From Brucella rhizosphaerae (GTDB taxonomy: Bacteria; Pseudomonadota; Alphaproteobacteria; Rhizobiales; Rhizobiaceae): a stretch of 64,000 nt of DNA. Every line of letters starts with the position of its first letter. The stretch's first letter is position 1. The position numbers and the translations under genes are program-made. Below, in pieces: positions 9,146-18,873 of the stretch. The notes beneath the pieces are model-generated. The model was not told the origin of the DNA. It ran no database searches and saw nothing but the letters and a program-made list of their open reading frames with translations. Where the stretch lies: NCBI RefSeq assembly GCF_002252475.1, contig NZ_NNRK01000026.1, positions 186,001-250,000 on the forward strand. Reading direction: 5' to 3'.

Positions 9146-9379
9146 TTATTCCGGTACGCTGGTCTGGAGGGCGAGGGCGTGAAGTACGCCGCCCATGTTG
9201 CCCTTGAGGGCGTCATAAACCATCTGGTGCTGCTGCACGCGTGACTTGCCACGGAAGCTTTCCGCGACCACTTCAGCAGCGTAATGATCTCCATCTCCGG
9301 CAAGGTCGCGGATCGTAACCTTTGCGCCGGGAATCCCTTCGCGTATCAGTTTTTCGATCTCATGAGCGTCCATAGCCAT
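9146..9379 (-). CDS. BolA/IbaG family protein
   Basis: 77 residues, MAMDAHEIEKLIREGIPGAKVTIRDLAGDGDHYAAEVVAE with SRVQQHQMVYDALKGNMGG, the class II KH-like fold of BolA; the conserved His in QQHQMVY and the loop ahead of it are where clusters or partners bind. It lies between purL and grxD, the usual rhizobial order. Start could be Met1 (9379) or Met3 (9373). Likely partner of the CGFS glutaredoxin encoded downstream. Confidence 0.93.
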   Translation of the reverse strand: MAMDAHEIEKLIREGIPGAKVTIRDLAGDGDHYAAEVVAESFRGKSRVQQHQMVYDALKGNMGGVLHALALQTSVPE

Positions 9380-9656
9380 GCAAAAACTCCCGCCATTTTT
9401 GGCTTTTTATAGCATTTCCAGCAAACGTGCATAGCGGTGTTGCGTTGGATAATGCGAAGAACAAATAGATATATCGAATCGTAACGTATCATCGTGATAC
9501 GTCAACGTTGAACTGTCTACAGCATTTCCCGCAAAAGTGCGCAGCGGTATTGCGTTGCATAATGCGAAAAGCAAAGGCTTAAACTGCCGGCAAGCAAACG
9601 CCCGGCAAGGTGTTCCCGGCCGGGCGTTAATTGGTAAAAGTTCTAGCTGATAAGGA
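9380..9656. repeat. Intergenic region with two related repeat copies
   Basis: No gene seen. AGCATTTCCAGCAAACGTGC at 9412 onwards and AGCATTTCCCGCAAAAGTGC at 9530 onwards begin two related copies of about 48 bases, each continuing into a GTTGCGTT block and ending in TAATGCGAA. The same AGCATTTCC start recurs near 14264. GCCGGGCGTT near 9599-9628 with its partner forms a GC-rich hairpin that may end the purL transcript. Confidence 0.55.
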
Positions 9657-11879
9657 TTAGTTGTCGACGGCAGCTTCACCGCTCATGAAGCCCGGGAACC
9701 AGCCTTCAAAAGCCTTATTGAGATCAGCAACAGCAATATCAACGGTTCCAGCGAACTTCAGACGTTCGCCACCAACTGTTCCAAGGACGCGGAATGGAAT
9801 TCCGACGCCTTCAGCATTTAATGCAATGAGCTTTGCCATTTCCGGCGTTGCGGCAACAACATAACGCGCCTGATCTTCACCGAAGAGAGCTGCATGTGGG
9901 AGACCGTCACCTGCATCCAGCACAGCACCCTTGCCGGATTTGATAGCCATTTCCGCAACTGCAACTGCAAGGCCACCATCGGATAGATCGTGACAGGCCG
10001 TAACCTGACCATTGCGAATGGCTGAGCGAACAAACTCACCGTTGCGCTTTTCAAATGCAAGATTAACTGTGGGAGCTGGACCATCAGCGCGGTCAAACAG
10101 ATCGCGCAGATAGACTGACTGACCAAGATGCGAACCGTCTGTGCCGAGAAGGACCAGTGTATCGCCGTCCTGCATACCACCAATCTTGGCCATCTGTGAC
10201 CAATCCGGGATCAGTCCAACACCAGCAATGGTCGGCGTTGGCAGGATCGCCTGACCATTGGTTTCGTTATAGAGCGAGACATTGCCGGAAACGATCGGGA
10301 AGTCGAGAGCACGGCAGGCTTCGCCAATACCTTCGATAGCCTTGACGAGCTGCCCCATGATTTCCGGCTTTTCAGGATTGCCGAAGTTAAGATTGTCGGT
10401 TGCTGCAAGTGGCTCAGCACCGGTTGCCGTGATATTGCGCCAGCATTCGGCCACAGCCTGCTTGCCGCCTTCAAAAGGATCAGCTTCGCAATAGCGCGGG
10501 GTGACGTCAGACGAGAAAGCGAGGGCCTTTGTGTCGTGGCCTTCAACGCGGATTACACCGGCGTCGCCACCGGGGATCTGCAACGAATTGCCCTGGATGA
10601 GCGTGTCATACTGCTCATAAACCCAGCGACGCGATGAGCCATCAGGCGAACCGAGGAGCTTCAACAAGGCTTCTGAATAATCTTCTACCTGTGGCACGTT
10701 GCTGGCCGGCAGCGGAGCGTGCTTGCCTGGCTCCATCCACGGACGATCATATTCAGGAGCCTCGTCACCGAGTTCCTTGATCGGCAAATTGGCGACTTCT
10801 TCGCCCTGATGGATGACACGGAAGCGCAGATCGTCGGTGGTCTTGCCAACGATTGCGAAATCGAGGCCCCATTTGCGGAAGATTGCCTGCGCTTCTTCTT
10901 CCATTTCCGGCTTGAGCACCATGAGCATGCGCTCCTGGCTTTCTGACAGCATCATTTCATACGCCGTCATATTCACTTCGCGTACCGGAACCTGATCGAG
11001 AATGAGTTCAACACCAAGGTCGCCCTTAGCACCCATTTCGACAGCCGAGCAGGTGAGGCCAGCAGCACCCATATCCTGAATAGCGATAACTGCGCCCGAA
11101 GCCATCAGTTCAAGGCAGGCTTCCAGCAGGCACTTTTCAGTAAATGGATCGCCAACCTGAACTGTAGGGCGCTTTTCTTCGATAGATTCGTCGAACTCAG
11201 CCGATGCCATGGTAGCACCACCAACGCCGTCTCGGCCCGTCTTGGCGCCGAGATAGACAACCGGCAGGCCGACGCCCTTGGCTTCTGACAGAAAGATGCC
11301 GTCATGCTTGGCAAGGCCAGCAGCAAATGCATTGACGAGAATATTACCGTTATAGCGCTTGTCGAAGTTCACTTCGCCGCCAACGGTCGGAACACCAAAC
11401 GCATTGCCGTAGCCACCAACACCAGACACAACGCCTGAAACAAGATGGCGGGTCTTCGGGTGATTAGGCTCACCAAAGCGCAGGGCATTCATTGCTGCGA
11501 CCGGGCGGGCGCCCATTGTGAACACGTCACGCAAAATACCGCCGACGCCTGTTGCCGCGCCCTGATAAGGCTCGATGTAAGACGGGTGATTGTGGCTTTC
11601 CATCTTGAAGACGACGCAATCGCCATCGCCGATGTCCACAACGCCAGCATTTTCGCCGGGGCCCTGAATAACGCGTGGGCCGGTGGTGGGGAGTGTACGC
11701 AGCCACTTCTTTGACGACTTGTAGGAACAATGTTCATTCCACATGGCCGAGAAAATGCCGAGTTCTGTGAAGCTCGGTTCGCGTCCGATCAGGTCGAGAA
11801 TGCGCTGATATTCGTCCGGCTTGAGGCCGTGGGCAGAGATAAGTTCCGGCGTGATGTCGCGCTTATTGGAAATAGTCAT
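9657..11879 (-). CDS. purL: Phosphoribosylformylglycinamidine synthase subunit PurL
   Basis: 740 residues, the small PurL form that works with separate PurS and PurQ. It converts FGAR, ATP and glutamine-derived ammonia to FGAM in purine synthesis. Seen are [24 protein letters not shown] at the N-terminus, [20 protein letters not shown], and [15 protein letters not shown], all standard ATP and substrate-binding blocks. purQ and purS lie on the same strand 3.5-4.6 kb upstream, separated by unrelated genes. ATG 11879 has only a weak ribosome site. Confidence 0.97.
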   Translation of the reverse strand: MTISNKRDITPELISAHGLKPDEYQRILDLIGREPSFTELGIFSAMWNEHCSYKSSKKWLRTLPTTGPRVIQGPGENAGVVDIGDGDCVVFKMESHNHPSYIEPYQGAATGVGGILRDVFTMGARPVAAMNALRFGEPNHPKTRHLVSGVVSGVGGYGNAFGVPTVGGEVNFDKRYNGNILVNAFAAGLAKHDGIFLSEAKGVGLPVVYLGAKTGRDGVGGATMASAEFDESIEEKRPTVQVGDPFTEKCLLEACLELMASGAVIAIQDMGAAGLTCSAVEMGAKGDLGVELILDQVPVREVNMTAYEMMLSESQERMLMVLKPEMEEEAQAIFRKWGLDFAIVGKTTDDLRFRVIHQGEEVANLPIKELGDEAPEYDRPWMEPGKHAPLPASNVPQVEDYSEALLKLLGSPDGSSRRWVYEQYDTLIQGNSLQIPGGDAGVIRVEGHDTKALAFSSDVTPRYCEADPFEGGKQAVAECWRNITATGAEPLAATDNLNFGNPEKPEIMGQLVKAIEGIGEACRALDFPIVSGNVSLYNETNGQAILPTPTIAGVGLIPDWSQMAKIGGMQDGDTLVLLGTDGSHLGQSVYLRDLFDRADGPAPTVNLAFEKRNGEFVRSAIRNGQVTACHDLSDGGLAVAVAEMAIKSGKGAVLDAGDGLPHAALFGEDQARYVVAATPEMAKLIALNAEGVGIPFRVLGTVGGERLKFAGTVDIAVADLNKAFEGWFPGFMSGEAAVDN

Positions 11880-12010
11880 TGAGCTGAGGGACCCCGTGGC
11901 AGGCTGCGGTACCCGAAAACTTCTGCCGAAGGGCGGACACCTAAGGTTTCAAGGGGCCTCTTTAACCTAACTCTGCCGGAAGCGCGACAGGAAAATGCCG
12001 ATTTCCCGGC

Positions 12011-13426
12011 TCAAATGCTGCCTTCATAGCCTGCTTGTTCATTTTCCAGCAGTTGTCGCAAAGTTGCAAAGCCATTTTCGACCTGTTTACGGTCGGTCGG
12101 TGAGGAAAAAGCGATGCGAACCCGGTGATAGGTACGATCGATGCGCCCGGCTTTGAACTCATCTTCATCATCTATGAGCAGTCCGTTTTCATATGCGGCT
12201 GCTTTGAATGTGCTTGTAAGCCAGGGTTCCGGCAATTTCAGCCAGAGAATGGGTACATGGGGCGAAGAAACGAAGTCATAGCCGGCAAAGACTTTGCGGG
12301 CCAGTTGTTCACGCCACTCGATTTCAGCCGAGCATTTTTCCAGAAGGGCGTTTGCCTGCCCGGAGAGCACCATTTGAGCGGTCGTTTCAGCAAGCAGAAA
12401 TGAAACACCACCTGTCATCAGCTTGTGTGTGACACGGAGACGCTGCGCGCAATGCGGAGGGCAGGCGACCCAGCCGCAACGCAAGCCAGCAGTCACAGCT
12501 TTTGAAAGACTGCCCAACAGGAATGTGCGTTCTGGTGCGATATCAGCGATTTTCGGAATATTTGACTTCGTCATCACCCCGTAAGTGTCATCTTCAAGAA
12601 GCCAGACATTGTGCCGCGCTGCAATATTGGCAATGGCCACTCTGCGCTCATAGGGCATGGTGCCCAGCGTTGGATTGTGAATACTCGGCATCAGAAATGC
12701 CATTGTCGGGTGCTGTTGATTGCAGACGCGCTCGAATTCTTCCGGGATCATGCCGTGTTCGTCGCTTGCAGCAATTGCGATGCGTCGTCCGGTTATGCGC
12801 ACAGAGCGGCTAACCTGCGTATAGGTAAGGTCTTCAAAGACGATCCGATCACCGGGCGCGGTGAACGCTGTGATTGCAGCAATTGCACCTGCATGGGCAC
12901 CGTTGGTTATTACGATGTTGCTTGCATCTGCGGGCGCGTTTTCCTGATTGAGCCATTGCCGTCCAGCTTCAAGCCAATGCTGCGGGAAATGCCGCGTGTA
13001 ATTGACCACCTCGTGCGGAAAGTTACGGATGACAGAGGCGATAAGCGGCTCCAGCACAGCATTCTGCCCGACATCAGGCGCAGCAGTCGTATCAAAGCGC
13101 CCTTTATCAAGCGGAGCATCTTGAATGCGTGTACCGGCAATGCCATCACTTGAATAGGCTGGGGGTGCATTCTTGCGGTCATGGTTGCCCAGCACATAAG
13201 TGCCGCGACCGACTTCACCAGTCACAAGTCCACGCTCATGCGCGAGAGCATAGGCGCGCCCGATTGTACCGATTGTCACCTTGAGATCGTAAGCGAGATT
13301 CCGTTGCGGCGGTAGCTTCACTCCCGCAGGCAAGGAGTCATCTGCAATCGCTGCCTCAATGGCATCAGCCAGTTGAAGATAGAGCGGGCCGGATTTATCG
13401 GTAAGATCGGGGAGCCAACTTGTCAT
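12011..13426 (-). CDS. MocR-type GntR/aminotransferase transcriptional regulator
   Basis: 471 residues. Residues about 10-75 are a GntR winged helix (LYLQLADAIEAAIADDSLPAGVKLPPQRNLAYDLKVTIGTIGRAY) and the remainder is a fold-type I aminotransferase domain with NPTLGTMP and the PLP lysine in LLGSLSKAVTAGLRCGW. MocR proteins use PLP to sense an amino acid or vitamin and usually act on a divergent gene. Here the divergent gene encodes a DUF1127 protein. ATG 13426 is chosen over GTG 13432. Direct repeats in the divergent region are candidate binding sites. Confidence 0.9.
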   Translation of the reverse strand: MTSWLPDLTDKSGPLYLQLADAIEAAIADDSLPAGVKLPPQRNLAYDLKVTIGTIGRAYALAHERGLVTGEVGRGTYVLGNHDRKNAPPAYSSDGIAGTRIQDAPLDKGRFDTTAAPDVGQNAVLEPLIASVIRNFPHEVVNYTRHFPQHWLEAGRQWLNQENAPADASNIVITNGAHAGAIAAITAFTAPGDRIVFEDLTYTQVSRSVRITGRRIAIAASDEHGMIPEEFERVCNQQHPTMAFLMPSIHNPTLGTMPYERRVAIANIAARHNVWLLEDDTYGVMTKSNIPKIADIAPERTFLLGSLSKAVTAGLRCGWVACPPHCAQRLRVTHKLMTGGVSFLLAETTAQMVLSGQANALLEKCSAEIEWREQLARKVFAGYDFVSSPHVPILWLKLPEPWLTSTFKAAAYENGLLIDDEDEFKAGRIDRTYHRVRIAFSSPTDRKQVENGFATLRQLLENEQAGYEGSI

Positions 13427-13430
13427 GGTC

Positions 13431-13493
13431 ACAATATAAGCATTGTATCGATATTTGAGTCAATTGTATTTAGGTCATTGACACAATATGAGC
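13431..13493. promoter_or_regulatory. Repeat cluster between mocR-like gene and DUF1127 gene
   Basis: ACAATATAAGC (13431-13441) and ACAATATGAGC (13483-13493) are near-identical direct repeats 52 bases apart, with two ATTGTAT copies between them. A third related copy, ACAATTCGAGC, is at 13579-13589 inside the DUF1127 gene. MocR regulators commonly bind direct repeats, so these are candidate operators. Confidence 0.5.
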
Positions 13494-13533
13494 GTTAAAT
13501 GGCGATCAAAGCCGATTATGAAGGCAATTTGCT

Positions 13534-13782
13534 ATGACATTTGTCCCAGTCAAGCATGACGAAATAGATACAATTGGTACAATTCGAGCGAGGGCGCGAG
13601 ATGTTTCATATGCGCCGCGCTCCGGATGGCAAAACTTTGTCGAATGGGTTTCTATGCGTCTCACGCTACGCCGAAGCCGTATCCAGTTGATGGAACTTAC
13701 GGATGAACAGCTCTGCGATATAGGTCTTTCACGCAACGAAGCAGATAAGGAAGCGCGCAAGGTACGCTTCCATATTCGATAG
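13534..13782 (+). CDS. DUF1127 domain protein
   Basis: 82 residues, with the DUF1127 signature at the C-terminal half: RRSRIQLMELTDEQLCDIGLSRNEADKEARK. These short Arg-rich proteins occur in many copies in alphaproteobacteria; related ones bind RNA and affect phosphate, carbon and envelope physiology. The N-terminal 35 residues are variable. It is divergent from the MocR-type regulator and likely under its control. Start ATG 13534 lacks a strong ribosome site. Confidence 0.85.
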   Translation: MTFVPVKHDEIDTIGTIRARARDVSYAPRSGWQNFVEWVSMRLTLRRSRIQLMELTDEQLCDIGLSRNEADKEARKVRFHIR

Positions 13783-13848
13783 CCGATGTCTTCCAAAAGT
13801 TGGAACAGGTTTGGAAGACATGCATATCACGCGCTGGTCTTGAAAAGA

Positions 13849-14259
13849 TCAGCAGTCTTTCTGGCCTGATGCCCAACGGTTGATGTCTTTGGCAATACGA
13901 CTGCCATGTGCCTGCTGCATCATCGGGCCAAAAGCCTCAATACGTGCCGGGTTGCCCTGTGCCTGAACAACGAGCAGCGGACGTCCTGCCAGATTGCGCG
14001 AAGGCACAATCAGAAAGCGTGGGCGTCCCGTAAACGAGTTGAGTTCTGGCGCGAGTGTATAACCGCGGAAGTCCTTATCCCTGGATTTGAACCAGCAACT
14101 GTTAGCCCCGGAAGCAATTCGCTCCATGGTTGGGAGTGCTGCTTTATTGGAATCGATGGAAACAGGGCCGGGTGCAGGCTTTGGGGTACAAGCTGCAAAC
14201 AGTGCAAGCGCCGGAAGAGCTACAAGCGCAATGGTCTTATTCTTCAAGGAAGACTCCAT
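13849..14259 (-). CDS. Hypothetical lipoprotein
   Basis: 136 residues. A signal peptide with a lipobox (LFAAC, Cys24) follows KNKTIALVALPALA, so the protein is likely lipidated and envelope-anchored. The mature domain has TMERIASGANSCWFKSRDKDFRGYTLAPELNSF and ends in Cys, giving a possible disulfide. Proteins of this shape are common in Brucella-group genomes with no assigned role. The DUF1127 gene converges from the left, and a GST gene lies upstream on the same strand. I do not recognise a named family. Confidence 0.75.
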   Translation of the reverse strand: MESSLKNKTIALVALPALALFAACTPKPAPGPVSIDSNKAALPTMERIASGANSCWFKSRDKDFRGYTLAPELNSFTGRPRFLIVPSRNLAGRPLLVVQAQGNPARIEAFGPMMQQAHGSRIAKDINRWASGQKDC

Positions 14260-14263
14260 CAGA

Positions 14264-14372
14264 GCATTTCCGGCAAAAGCTTTATGCAGATGCGCAGGAA
14301 AATGCGTAGAAACAAAGCGTTAGAGCGCATCTCAAAAACAGCCAAGCCATTTTCAGATGAGATACGCTTTAA
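14264..14372. repeat. Bru-RS-like repeat, divergent copy
   Basis: Begins AGAGCATTTCCGGCAAAAGC and ends near ACGCTTTAA, with GAGCGCATCTC / GAGATACGC half-sites inside. Same style as the elements at 8403, 15236, 17511 and 27891 but more diverged. Confidence 0.45.
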
Positions 14373-14388
14373 AGGCGGTTGGGATAAC

Positions 14389-15036
14389 TCAGGCAAGCTG
14401 TGGCATAAAAGCCTTCAACCCGTCATTCATCTCATTCCAGATAAGTTCGAATACCGGGTCTTGCTTTGCTTTCACCGCATATGTGTCGAATTTGGGGTAA
14501 GCTTCCAGCAAATCGGCTTTCCCAGAAAGCTTCTTGAGTGGTTCCATGAGAAAGCGCACAGGCACAAGCCACGCATCTGCAAGTGTCGGCGCATCGCTAA
14601 GTGCAAAAGCCTCATCGGTGAGCCGCGATTCAACCACGCTCAGACCTCTGCGAAGCTTTGTAAAGAGCCGATCTATTGTAGCGTCGTCCTTCTCGGGCTT
14701 GCTGAGGAGAATGAACAGTTTCATCGCTGGTCCAAGCACTTCCAGCTCGGTTACGCGTGCAAGAAGCCGAATGAGCGCGCGCTCTCGCGGACTCCCGGGC
14801 AGAACCGGCATTTCCGGAAAATGGTCCTCCAGATATTCCGCAATCACCGCAGCTTCAAACAGCGTCTCGCCAGACCCGGTTATCAGTACAGGGACGCGCT
14901 TCAGCGGTGTCACCTGGCTAAAGTCTGCCGGAAATGGATATGGGAGATTAATAGCCTTGAACGGTAGTTCCTTGAGGTAAAGAACGCCACGTACAAAAGC
15001 GGAATAGGGGGAGAGAAGACGTGAGTATAATTGCAT
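14389..15036 (-). CDS. Glutathione S-transferase family protein
   Basis: 215 residues from ATG 15036 (a frame to 15084 is open but implausible). N-terminal thioredoxin-like domain: MQLYSRLLSPYSAFVRGVLYLKELPF, with VPVLITGSGETLFEAAVIAEYLEDHFP as the cis-Pro and glutathione gamma-Glu binding block. The C-terminal part is helical. It probably conjugates or reduces an unknown substrate with glutathione. It stands alone between the lipoprotein gene and purQ and has no sign of co-regulation with the pur genes. Confidence 0.87.
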   Translation of the reverse strand: MQLYSRLLSPYSAFVRGVLYLKELPFKAINLPYPFPADFSQVTPLKRVPVLITGSGETLFEAAVIAEYLEDHFPEMPVLPGSPRERALIRLLARVTELEVLGPAMKLFILLSKPEKDDATIDRLFTKLRRGLSVVESRLTDEAFALSDAPTLADAWLVPVRFLMEPLKKLSGKADLLEAYPKFDTYAVKAKQDPVFELIWNEMNDGLKAFMPQLA

Positions 15037-15170
15037 CGATATAGTTCCCCGATTCGGTTGCCGCAGGAAGTATCTGGCTCTCAAGCTGCCATGAATTTGC
15101 GCGTTACGCTAGGCCCTGAGAACAGAGTTCTCTTTGGGTAGCAGATTTGAAGTCGCTCATTTCAGGCAAT

Positions 15171-15206
15171 AAAAAACGGCCTCCGTTTCGCAACAAAGGC
15201 CGTTTG
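15171..15206 (-). terminator. Rho-independent terminator downstream of purQ
   Basis: On the minus strand AAACGGCC and GGCCGTTT pair around a loop of about 19 bases, followed by a T-run. It would end the purC-purS-purQ transcript after the repeat element at 15236-15336. Confidence 0.8.
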
Positions 15207-15235
15207 ATTTGTGTGATTGGCGGTGTATCACTTGG

Positions 15236-15336
15236 AGCTTATCCGGGAAAATGCGAAATTTTCTCCGGAAAAGATATGCGTCAAAACAAGAAGATAGACC
15301 GATAATCTGATTCAATCAGACAAGAACATGCTCTAA
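15236..15336. repeat. Bru-RS-like repeat overlapping the purQ stop
   Basis: About 101 bp beginning GAGCTTATCCGGGAAAATGC and ending ATGCTCTAA; shares the CCGGAAAAGAT, ATCTGAT..AATCAGA and GCTCTAA blocks with the copy at 27891-27995. It supplies the last bases of the purQ stop codon. Confidence 0.6.
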
Positions 15337-16004
15337 GCAGCAATTCCCAACGCGCCTGCGAAGAGGGCACGGCCATCGTCGCCACCGTGGGCACCTTCAA
15401 TCAGGTTTTCAGGATGAGGCATCATACCGAGAACGTTGCCGCGAGCATTGACGATGCCTGCGATATCGTTGATCGAGCCATTTGGGTTGGTGCCGTCTGC
15501 GTAGCGGAATACAACCTGACCTTCACCTTCGATACGCTTGATCGTTTCAGCGTTGGCGAAGTAGTTGCCGTCATGGTGAGCCACAGGGCAACGGATGATC
15601 TGGCCAGGCTGATAGCCACGCGTGAATGCCGTATTGGCGTTGCTGATTTCCAGCTTCACTTCGCGACAGACAAACTTGAGCGAAGTATTACGCATCAAAG
15701 CGCCCGGCAGCATGCCAGCTTCAACGAGAATCTGGAAACCGTTACAAACGCCGATCACCATCACGCCCTTATCGGCTTTCTCACGGATTGCCTGCATGAC
15801 CGGCATGCGTGCTGCAATCGCGCCGCACCGCAGATAATCACCGTAGGAGAAACCACCTGGGATGAGGATCAGATCAACATCGTCAGGAATGCTGGTATCA
15901 GTCTGCCAGACGGTTACAGGCGCCTGACCAGAAATCTTGGTTATGGCCGCAATCATGTCGCGGTCACGGTTAAGGCCGGGAAGAAGAACGACTGCTGCTT
16001 TCAT
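15333..16004 (-). CDS. purQ: Phosphoribosylformylglycinamidine synthase subunit PurQ
   Basis: 223 residues from ATG 16004. It is a class I glutamine amidotransferase: nucleophile Cys87 in [11 protein letters not shown], and the His/Glu pair in [11 protein letters not shown]. PurQ makes ammonia for PurL. Gene order purC-purS-purQ on one strand is the common alphaproteobacterial arrangement. The gap of about 200 bases to purS holds no gene. Confidence 0.97.
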   Translation of the reverse strand: MKAAVVLLPGLNRDRDMIAAITKISGQAPVTVWQTDTSIPDDVDLILIPGGFSYGDYLRCGAIAARMPVMQAIREKADKGVMVIGVCNGFQILVEAGMLPGALMRNTSLKFVCREVKLEISNANTAFTRGYQPGQIIRCPVAHHDGNYFANAETIKRIEGEGQVVFRYADGTNPNGSINDIAGIVNARGNVLGMMPHPENLIEGAHGGDDGRALFAGALGIAA

Positions 16005-16204
16005 GGCGTTTACGTCTCTTTGAATTTGAGTGCCTTTCAAAACCGCTCGTTGGCCGTTCTGAAAGCGCGCAAGAAATAGAAAGGCTTCACAGCATGTCGG
16101 GAAAGAGCGGAAACCGCTCTCGCGGGAAGATCAGACGATGGACTGATTTTAGTCCCGCTCAATCCGTTGGCAACATGCGCAAAACAAACAATTACCGCAG
16201 CGCG

Positions 16205-16447
16205 TCAGCCAATGACGATCGCGTAATCTTCAATAACCGTGTTGGCGAGCAGCTTCTCGCACATGGCTTTGAGATCGGCTTCAGCTTTAGCTTTGTCCGA
16301 GCCTTCGAGTTCGAGATCGAAGACCTTGCCTTGACGTGCGGAGTTAATGCCTTCGAAACCCAGGCTGCCGAGCGCGCCGACAATAGCTTTGCCCTGCGGG
16401 TCGAGAACGCCGTTTTTCAGTGTAACGGTGACGCGTGCCTTGATCAC
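16205..16447 (-). CDS. purS: Phosphoribosylformylglycinamidine synthase subunit PurS
   Basis: 80 residues, MIKARVTVTLKNGVLDPQGKAIVGALGSLGFEGINSARQGKVFDLELE, full-length PurS. It bridges PurQ and PurL so that ammonia can be channelled. It is present, as expected for the small PurL type encoded at 9657-11879. Confidence 0.97.
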   Translation of the reverse strand: MIKARVTVTLKNGVLDPQGKAIVGALGSLGFEGINSARQGKVFDLELEGSDKAKAEADLKAMCEKLLANTVIEDYAIVIG

Positions 16448-16521
16448 TCTGTAGTTCCTGCTGATCTATAGTAACAACAATGAAAACAGCCCGGAACGTG
16501 AGTTGCCGGGCTGTGCGGATT

Positions 16522-17286
16522 TTACTTCACAAGCGTGGGGCCGGAAGGACGGGGCGTTTCGTTCTCGTTCATAATGCCGAGACGGCGCGCCACTTCCTGA
16601 TAGGCCTCAACCAGTCCGCCCATATCGCGGCGGAAGCGGTCCTTGTCGAGCTTGTCATTCGTGTTGACATCCCAAAGGCGCGCTGAGTCCGGAGAGATTT
16701 CGTCAGCAACCACGATACGCATCATGTCGCCTTCAAAAAGACGTCCGCATTCCATCTTGAAGTCGACAAGCTGGATGCCGATACCGAGGAACAGACCGGT
16801 AAGGAAGTCGTTGACACGGATGGCGAGAGCCATGATGTCGTCGATTTCCTGCGGGCTGGCCCAGCCGAAAGCAGTGATGTGTTCTTCGGTGACCATTGGG
16901 TCGTCGAGGGCATCTGCCTTATAATAGAACTCGATGATCGAGCGTGGCAGGACGGTGCCTTCTTCGAGGCCGAGACGCTTGGACATGGAGCCTGCGGCAA
17001 CGTTGCGAACAACGACCTCAAGCGGAATGATTTCAACTTCCTTGATCAGCTGCTCACGCATGTTGAGACGGCGGATAAAGTGGGTCGGAATTCCAATGCG
17101 GTTAAGCTGGGTGAAAATGTGTTCGGAGATGCGGTTATTCAACACACCTTTTCCGTCAACAATCTCATGCTTCTTCGCGTTAAACGCGGTTGCGTCATCC
17201 TTGAAGAATTGGACAAGCGTACCGGGCTCAGGGCCTTCATAAAGAATCTTGGCCTTGCCCTCGTAAATACGGCGGCGACGGTTCAT
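16522..17286 (-). CDS. purC: SAICAR synthetase PurC
   Basis: 254 residues beginning [36 protein letters not shown], with [19 protein letters not shown] and VDFKMECGR, the ATP and CAIR binding blocks. It joins aspartate to CAIR in purine synthesis. First gene of the purC-purS-purQ run; the start codon at 17286 follows a region without an obvious strong promoter. The C-terminal 15 residues are variable. Confidence 0.97.
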   Translation of the reverse strand: MNRRRRIYEGKAKILYEGPEPGTLVQFFKDDATAFNAKKHEIVDGKGVLNNRISEHIFTQLNRIGIPTHFIRRLNMREQLIKEVEIIPLEVVVRNVAAGSMSKRLGLEEGTVLPRSIIEFYYKADALDDPMVTEEHITAFGWASPQEIDDIMALAIRVNDFLTGLFLGIGIQLVDFKMECGRLFEGDMMRIVVADEISPDSARLWDVNTNDKLDKDRFRRDMGGLVEAYQEVARRLGIMNENETPRPSGPTLVK

Positions 17287-17633
17287 GGCTTTTCTCGGAT
17301 TTCCAAAAATGTGATGATCGGCTTTTGCCGCTATTCTCGCGGGCTACGTATAGCAATTGTGGGCTTTTAACAATCCTGCTTTGTACCCGTTCCCCCGTTT
17401 TAAGCGTTTAAGAGCCATATAAATCAAGAAAGTGCTGTTTGGCTCTTGTATAATCTTGCGCCCCTTGCCAGCTTTAGGCAAGAGAACGGATGACGATCTC
17501 GTATAACTTAGAGCGTGTTCAGTTTTGTGATCAATCTGAGGACATGTTCTAAGCAATTGTCTTGTCGCATTGTCCTGCGCAAATGCTGAAAAGCATTTGC
17601 TGGAAATGCTTTAAAGTCTTGGGAGCTGTATGA
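17287..17633. other. Divergent purC / ATPase zeta intergenic region with repeat
   Basis: No coding gene seen. AT-rich at 17400-17460 with TATAAT at 17450-17455. A repeat-like block at 17511-17625 begins AGAGCGTGTTCAG and ends GGAAATGCTTTAA, with AGCATTTgctgAAAAGCATTTGCT-type internal symmetry; it belongs loosely with the Bru-RS-like elements. Confidence 0.5.
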
Positions 17634-17957
17634 ATGACCACTGGCATGGATGACCGCCGCAACGCCTTCGAAAGCAAATTCGCACTTGATGCTGAATTAC
17701 GTTTCAAAGCAGAGGCTCGCCGCAACAAGATTCTCGGTCTCTGGGCTGCAGAATTGCTTGGCAAGCACGATGCAGACGCTGATGCCTATGCTCGTGAAGT
17801 TGTCGCTGCAGATTTTGAAGAAGCAGGCGATGAAGACGTCTTCCGCAAAATTCGCGCCGATTTTGATGCAGCTGGCGTTAAGGTTGCAGATGAAACCATT
17901 CGTGAAAAAATGTTTGTTTTCCTTGAGGAAGCAGTCCAGCAAGTACAGCAGGGCTAA
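17634..17957 (+). CDS. F1-ATPase inhibitor zeta subunit (DUF1476)
   Basis: 107 residues, MTTGMDDRRNAFESKFALDAELRFKAEARRNKILGLWAAELLGKHDADADAYAREVV. This is the DUF1476 family, the alphaproteobacterial zeta subunit that blocks ATP hydrolysis by F1 through its N-terminal helix. The conserved four-helix layout and length (about 105) fit. Start could be Met1 or Met5. A strong terminator follows at 17970-18000. Confidence 0.93.
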   Translation: MTTGMDDRRNAFESKFALDAELRFKAEARRNKILGLWAAELLGKHDADADAYAREVVAADFEEAGDEDVFRKIRADFDAAGVKVADETIREKMFVFLEEAVQQVQQG

Positions 17958-17969
17958 CTAATATCTGAG

Positions 17970-18000
17970 GGGCGGAAATGCAAAACGCATTTCCGCCCTT
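17970..18000 (+). terminator. Terminator of the ATPase zeta gene
   Basis: GGGCGGAAATGC (17970-17981), loop AAAAC, GCATTTCCGCCC (17987-17998), then TTAT. A perfect 12-base stem. Confidence 0.85.
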
Positions 18001-18025
18001 ATCATTTGAAGTAGGGGAAATAAGC

Positions 18026-18787
18026 ATGTCTTTGTCTTCGCGTCTTCGTGCCGGAGAAACAGTTCTTTCTGCATGGTCGTCTCTGCCGGAAGTGCTGACT
18101 GTTGAAATTTTGGCTCATAGTGCTCTGGACGCCGTAACGCTCGATATGCAGCATGGTGGCCATGATGAGCAAAGTGTGTTGCGCAGCCTCGGGTTAATCC
18201 TGAACGCAGGAAAGCCACCCATCGTCCGCATTCCCGTCGGACGCTTTGATATGGCAAGTCGTGCGCTCGACTTTGGCGCGCAGGCTGTTATTGCGCCGAT
18301 GATCAACTCTGTCGAAGATGCGCGCAGATTTGCGGCCGCGATGAAATATCCGCCGGTTGGCGAGCGTTCCTGGGGCGTTTTCCGTGCTAACGCGGATTAC
18401 GGCACGCCGGGCTCGAATGATTATCTCGTTACAGCCAATCAGGACACGTTGGCTTTTGCGATGATCGAAACGCGCGACGCTTATGATGCGCTTGATGCGA
18501 TTCTCGATGTGCGCGGCATTGATGGTGTGTTCGTTGGTCCTGCCGACTTCTCGATTGCCTGGAGCAATGGTCGCGAAGCCAATCCGGATTCCGAAGCAAT
18601 CATCGAGCCGATTAGCATCATTGCACGTAAGGCTGCGGCTGCAGGAAAATTTGCGGGCATTTATTCGCCTTCGGCCGAATTTGCACGTCGCTATATTCCG
18701 CTTGGTTTCCAGTTCCTGACGTTGGGAAATGATGGCGGCTATATCCGGCTCGGCGCAAAAACGCTTGTTGATGCCGTCCGCGCATAA
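18026..18787 (+). CDS. HpcH/HpaI aldolase/citrate lyase family protein
   Basis: 253 residues from ATG 18026 (AGGGGAAA upstream). The class II pyruvate aldolase fold is shown by DAVTLDMQHGGHD, PIVRIPVG, FGAQAVIAPMINSVEDA, FAMIETRDAYDALDAI and GVFVGPADFSIAWS; E and D of these blocks bind the divalent metal. Members cleave 2-keto-3-deoxy sugars or 4-hydroxy-2-oxo acids to pyruvate plus an aldehyde. Exact substrate is unknown. It stands as a single gene. Confidence 0.9.
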   Translation: MSLSSRLRAGETVLSAWSSLPEVLTVEILAHSALDAVTLDMQHGGHDEQSVLRSLGLILNAGKPPIVRIPVGRFDMASRALDFGAQAVIAPMINSVEDARRFAAAMKYPPVGERSWGVFRANADYGTPGSNDYLVTANQDTLAFAMIETRDAYDALDAILDVRGIDGVFVGPADFSIAWSNGREANPDSEAIIEPISIIARKAAAAGKFAGIYSPSAEFARRYIPLGFQFLTLGNDGGYIRLGAKTLVDAVRA

Positions 18788-18821
18788 GAAAAAAGCGGCA
18801 GATGTCTTTTTCATCTGCCGC
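18788..18821. terminator. Terminator between convergent genes
   Basis: GCGGCAGATG (18795-18804) pairs with CATCTGCCGC (18812-18821) around seven bases. The A-run at 18788-18793 becomes a T-run on the minus strand, so it best serves the hydrolase gene at 18874-19440. Confidence 0.85.
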
Positions 18822-18873
18822 ATTCAGTTATGCTCTGAATCTATATGATCAGAAAGCAATATAAGACTTTGAT

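Noticed and set aside
9407-9679. 90-codon minus-strand frame after purL
   Set aside because: It consists largely of two repeat copies and overlaps the end of purL; no protein-like composition.
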